DNA from: Spirochaetae bacterium HGW-Spirochaetae-9 | Lineage (GTDB): Bacteria; Spirochaetota; Spirochaetia; Treponematales; Rectinemataceae | Direction: 5' to 3' | Assembly (NCBI GenBank): GCA_002839205.1 | Contig: PGXP01000073.1 | Location: 1-7,870, forward strand | DNA: 7,870 nucleotides | Shown: in pieces, positions 6,720 through 7,870 of the stretch | How the letters are laid out: the number at the start of each line of letters is the position of its first letter | Numbering within the stretch: the first letter of the stretch is position 1 | Program-made: the position numbers and the translations under genes | The notes under the pieces: model-generated | What the model was told of the DNA's origin: nothing | What the model saw: the letters and a program-made list of their open reading frames with translations, nothing else | Databases searched by the model: none

Positions 6720-7870
6720 ATGTCGCTCAATTTCAGGGAGATAGATCTCGTACTGTCCGAGCTCAAGCTGTCGGGCACGCGAATCCAGAAAATTTTCCAG
6801 CCCTCCTACGACACGATAATCCTCGAAACCTTCGGCACCGAAGAGGGTAAAAAGGATATTCTTGTCAGTGTGGCATCGGGCGCCTGCAGGATCCATGGCC
6901 TCTCCATGGTTCCTGCCAAGAATGAGCGTCCGTTGCGCTTTATGGAGTGCCTCAAGTCCAGAATCAAGGGAGGCCGGATAGAGTCGGCTGTCCAGCTCGC
7001 TTCCGACAGGATCGTCAAGATCGCCATCACGATGCCAAGGGACCTTGAAGAGGCAGGCAGCGATGCCGAACCTGTCGACCTGGGCAGGACTTCCAGCGGC
7101 ATCCCTCGAGCCACATCGTACCGTTACACCCTCTATGCCCGGTTCTGGAGCGGCGCATCGGGCAACATCATCCTCGTCGACGAGAACAATCTTATCGTGG
7201 ACGCCCTGTTTCGGAAGCCGGAAAAGGGGGAAGCCTCGGGTCTTCCCTGTCGCATAGAAGAAACCCTGACCATCCCCAATAGTGCCGAAATGGCTCTGAA
7301 AAACGATAAATTCCAGATACGCGATCTGGAAGGCGAAGGAAGCTTCTCCGAGCTCGTTGAAGCGCATTACAGCGGTAGGTCTGGAGAACTTTCGCGGGAC
7401 AATCTCATCATGCGCGCGTCGGAAAGGTACGATAAGCGTGCTGCTCTGCTTTCGGCCAGGGAAGCCGAACTCAGCCTTCTTCTCGAGGACTACAAGGACG
7501 CCGAACGTTACAAACAGATAGGCGACATCCTCATGGCTGGCGGCTTCGAATATCCGGGGTCACGAGAAAAGGAGTCCGGAAAACATAGCTTTGTCCAAAC
7601 CCACGATTTCTATGCCGACAAGGCGATAGCAATACAGATCGATGCATCGCTCAGCGTAGTGGAGAACGCGCAGAAGTACTACGAAAGGTTCAGGAAAGCC
7701 ACATCAGGCCTGGAAGACATCCATACCGAGCTGGCCAAGGTGAGGCAGGCCCAGGTCGATCTTCGTGAATGGTTCGCTGCCCTCGTGGCCGAGCCTGACC
7801 CCTTCGCCATCGCGAGAGCCCTTGAGAAGGCAGGGACGGTGCGCGAGAAGTCGATCAGAAAATATCCCTG
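6720..7870 (+). CDS. rqcH: RqcH/Rqc2-type NFACT protein (ribosome-associated quality control), 3' end missing
   Basis: The frame is open from the ATG at 6720 to the right edge (383 codons plus two bases), starting 3 bases after the secA stop. Residues 1 to about 175 form an NFACT-N domain: IQKIFQPSYDTIILETF (22-38), VASGACRIHGL (51-61), PLRFMECLKSRIKGGRI (71-87) and NIILVDENNLIVDALFRKP (149-167). D9 and the D96-R97 pair correspond to residues needed for tRNA binding and C-terminal tail addition in RqcH/Rqc2. A charged helical region follows: about 225-273 ending in KQIGDILMAG, then AIQIDASLSVVENAQKYYER (304-323), the conserved segment between the two coiled-coil arms, then the second arm from about 324. 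The NFACT-R domain is outside the window. In other bacteria RqcH binds 50S subunits carrying stalled peptidyl-tRNA and recruits tRNA-Ala to add alanine tails. Older names for the family are fibronectin-binding protein and FbpA. The helix-hairpin-helix part seems shortened. Tail synthesis here is inferred from conserved residues. Confidence 0.92.
   Translation, partial: MSLNFREIDLVLSELKLSGTRIQKIFQPSYDTIILETFGTEEGKKDILVSVASGACRIHGLSMVPAKNERPLRFMECLKSRIKGGRIESAVQLASDRIVKIAITMPRDLEEAGSDAEPVDLGRTSSGIPRATSYRYTLYARFWSGASGNIILVDENNLIVDALFRKPEKGEASGLPCRIEETLTIPNSAEMALKNDKFQIRDLEGEGSFSELVEAHYSGRSGELSRDNLIMRASERYDKRAALLSAREAELSLLLEDYKDAERYKQIGDILMAGGFEYPGSREKESGKHSFVQTHDFYADKAIAIQIDASLSVVENAQKYYERFRKATSGLEDIHTELAKVRQAQVDLREWFAALVAEPDPFAIARALEKAGTVREKSIRKYP

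Noticed and set aside
6714..6722. A terminator between secA and the next gene.
   Set aside because: Only three bases separate the stop and the next ATG, and there is no hairpin followed by a T-run.
6681..7367. A 228-codon minus-strand frame opposite the rqcH-type gene.
   Set aside because: It is the shadow of the well-supported NFACT-N coding sequence and also crosses the secA/rqcH junction without any recognisable domain.

Overview
The window comes from a bacterium, most likely a spirochaete (Treponema/Spirochaetales-like) with a genome GC that looks by eye to be in the mid-50s percent. The taxonomic call rests on two things recalled from memory and not searched: the N-terminus of the RqcH/NFACT protein (MSLNFREIDLVLSELKLSG, then the PLRFMECLKSRIKGGRI block) reads like treponemal homologues, and the lipoprotein has a relaxed lipobox of the spirochaetal kind. 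Everything here looks like chromosomal core sequence. I see no mobile element, CRISPR array, tRNA or rRNA gene.

Layout. Two gene sets diverge from a 105-bp intergenic region (3783-3887). Leftward (minus strand) lies a tightly packed operon of three genes: an uncharacterised secreted lipoprotein (2508-3782), a COG2509-type FAD-dependent oxidoreductase (895-2511) and a bifunctional NAD(P)HX repair enzyme, Nnr/YjeF (starts at 888 and runs off the left edge). The first pair overlaps by 4 bp (ATGA) and the second pair is 6 bp apart, with the ribosome binding site of nnr inside the end of the oxidoreductase gene. Rightward (plus strand) lie secA (3888-6716), complete with its C-terminal zinc-binding tail, and three bases after its stop an RqcH/Rqc2-type NFACT protein (6720 to the right edge, incomplete).

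How the genes relate. SecA is the ATPase motor that drives preproteins, including the lipoprotein encoded next to it, through SecYEG. RqcH rescues large ribosomal subunits obstructed by stalled nascent chains, so the rightward pair joins protein export to translation quality control. In the leftward operon, Nnr repairs hydrated NADH/NADPH and its partner is a flavoprotein of unknown substrate, which suggests a redox-cofactor theme; the lipoprotein's role there is unknown.

I did not find a clearly novel system. The points most worth a second look are the apparently shortened helix-hairpin-helix region of the RqcH homologue, a possible promoter that would make the secA transcript leaderless or nearly so, the altered nucleotide-binding loop of the Nnr epimerase domain, and an uncharacterised lipoprotein/flavoprotein pair translationally coupled to NAD(P)HX repair.
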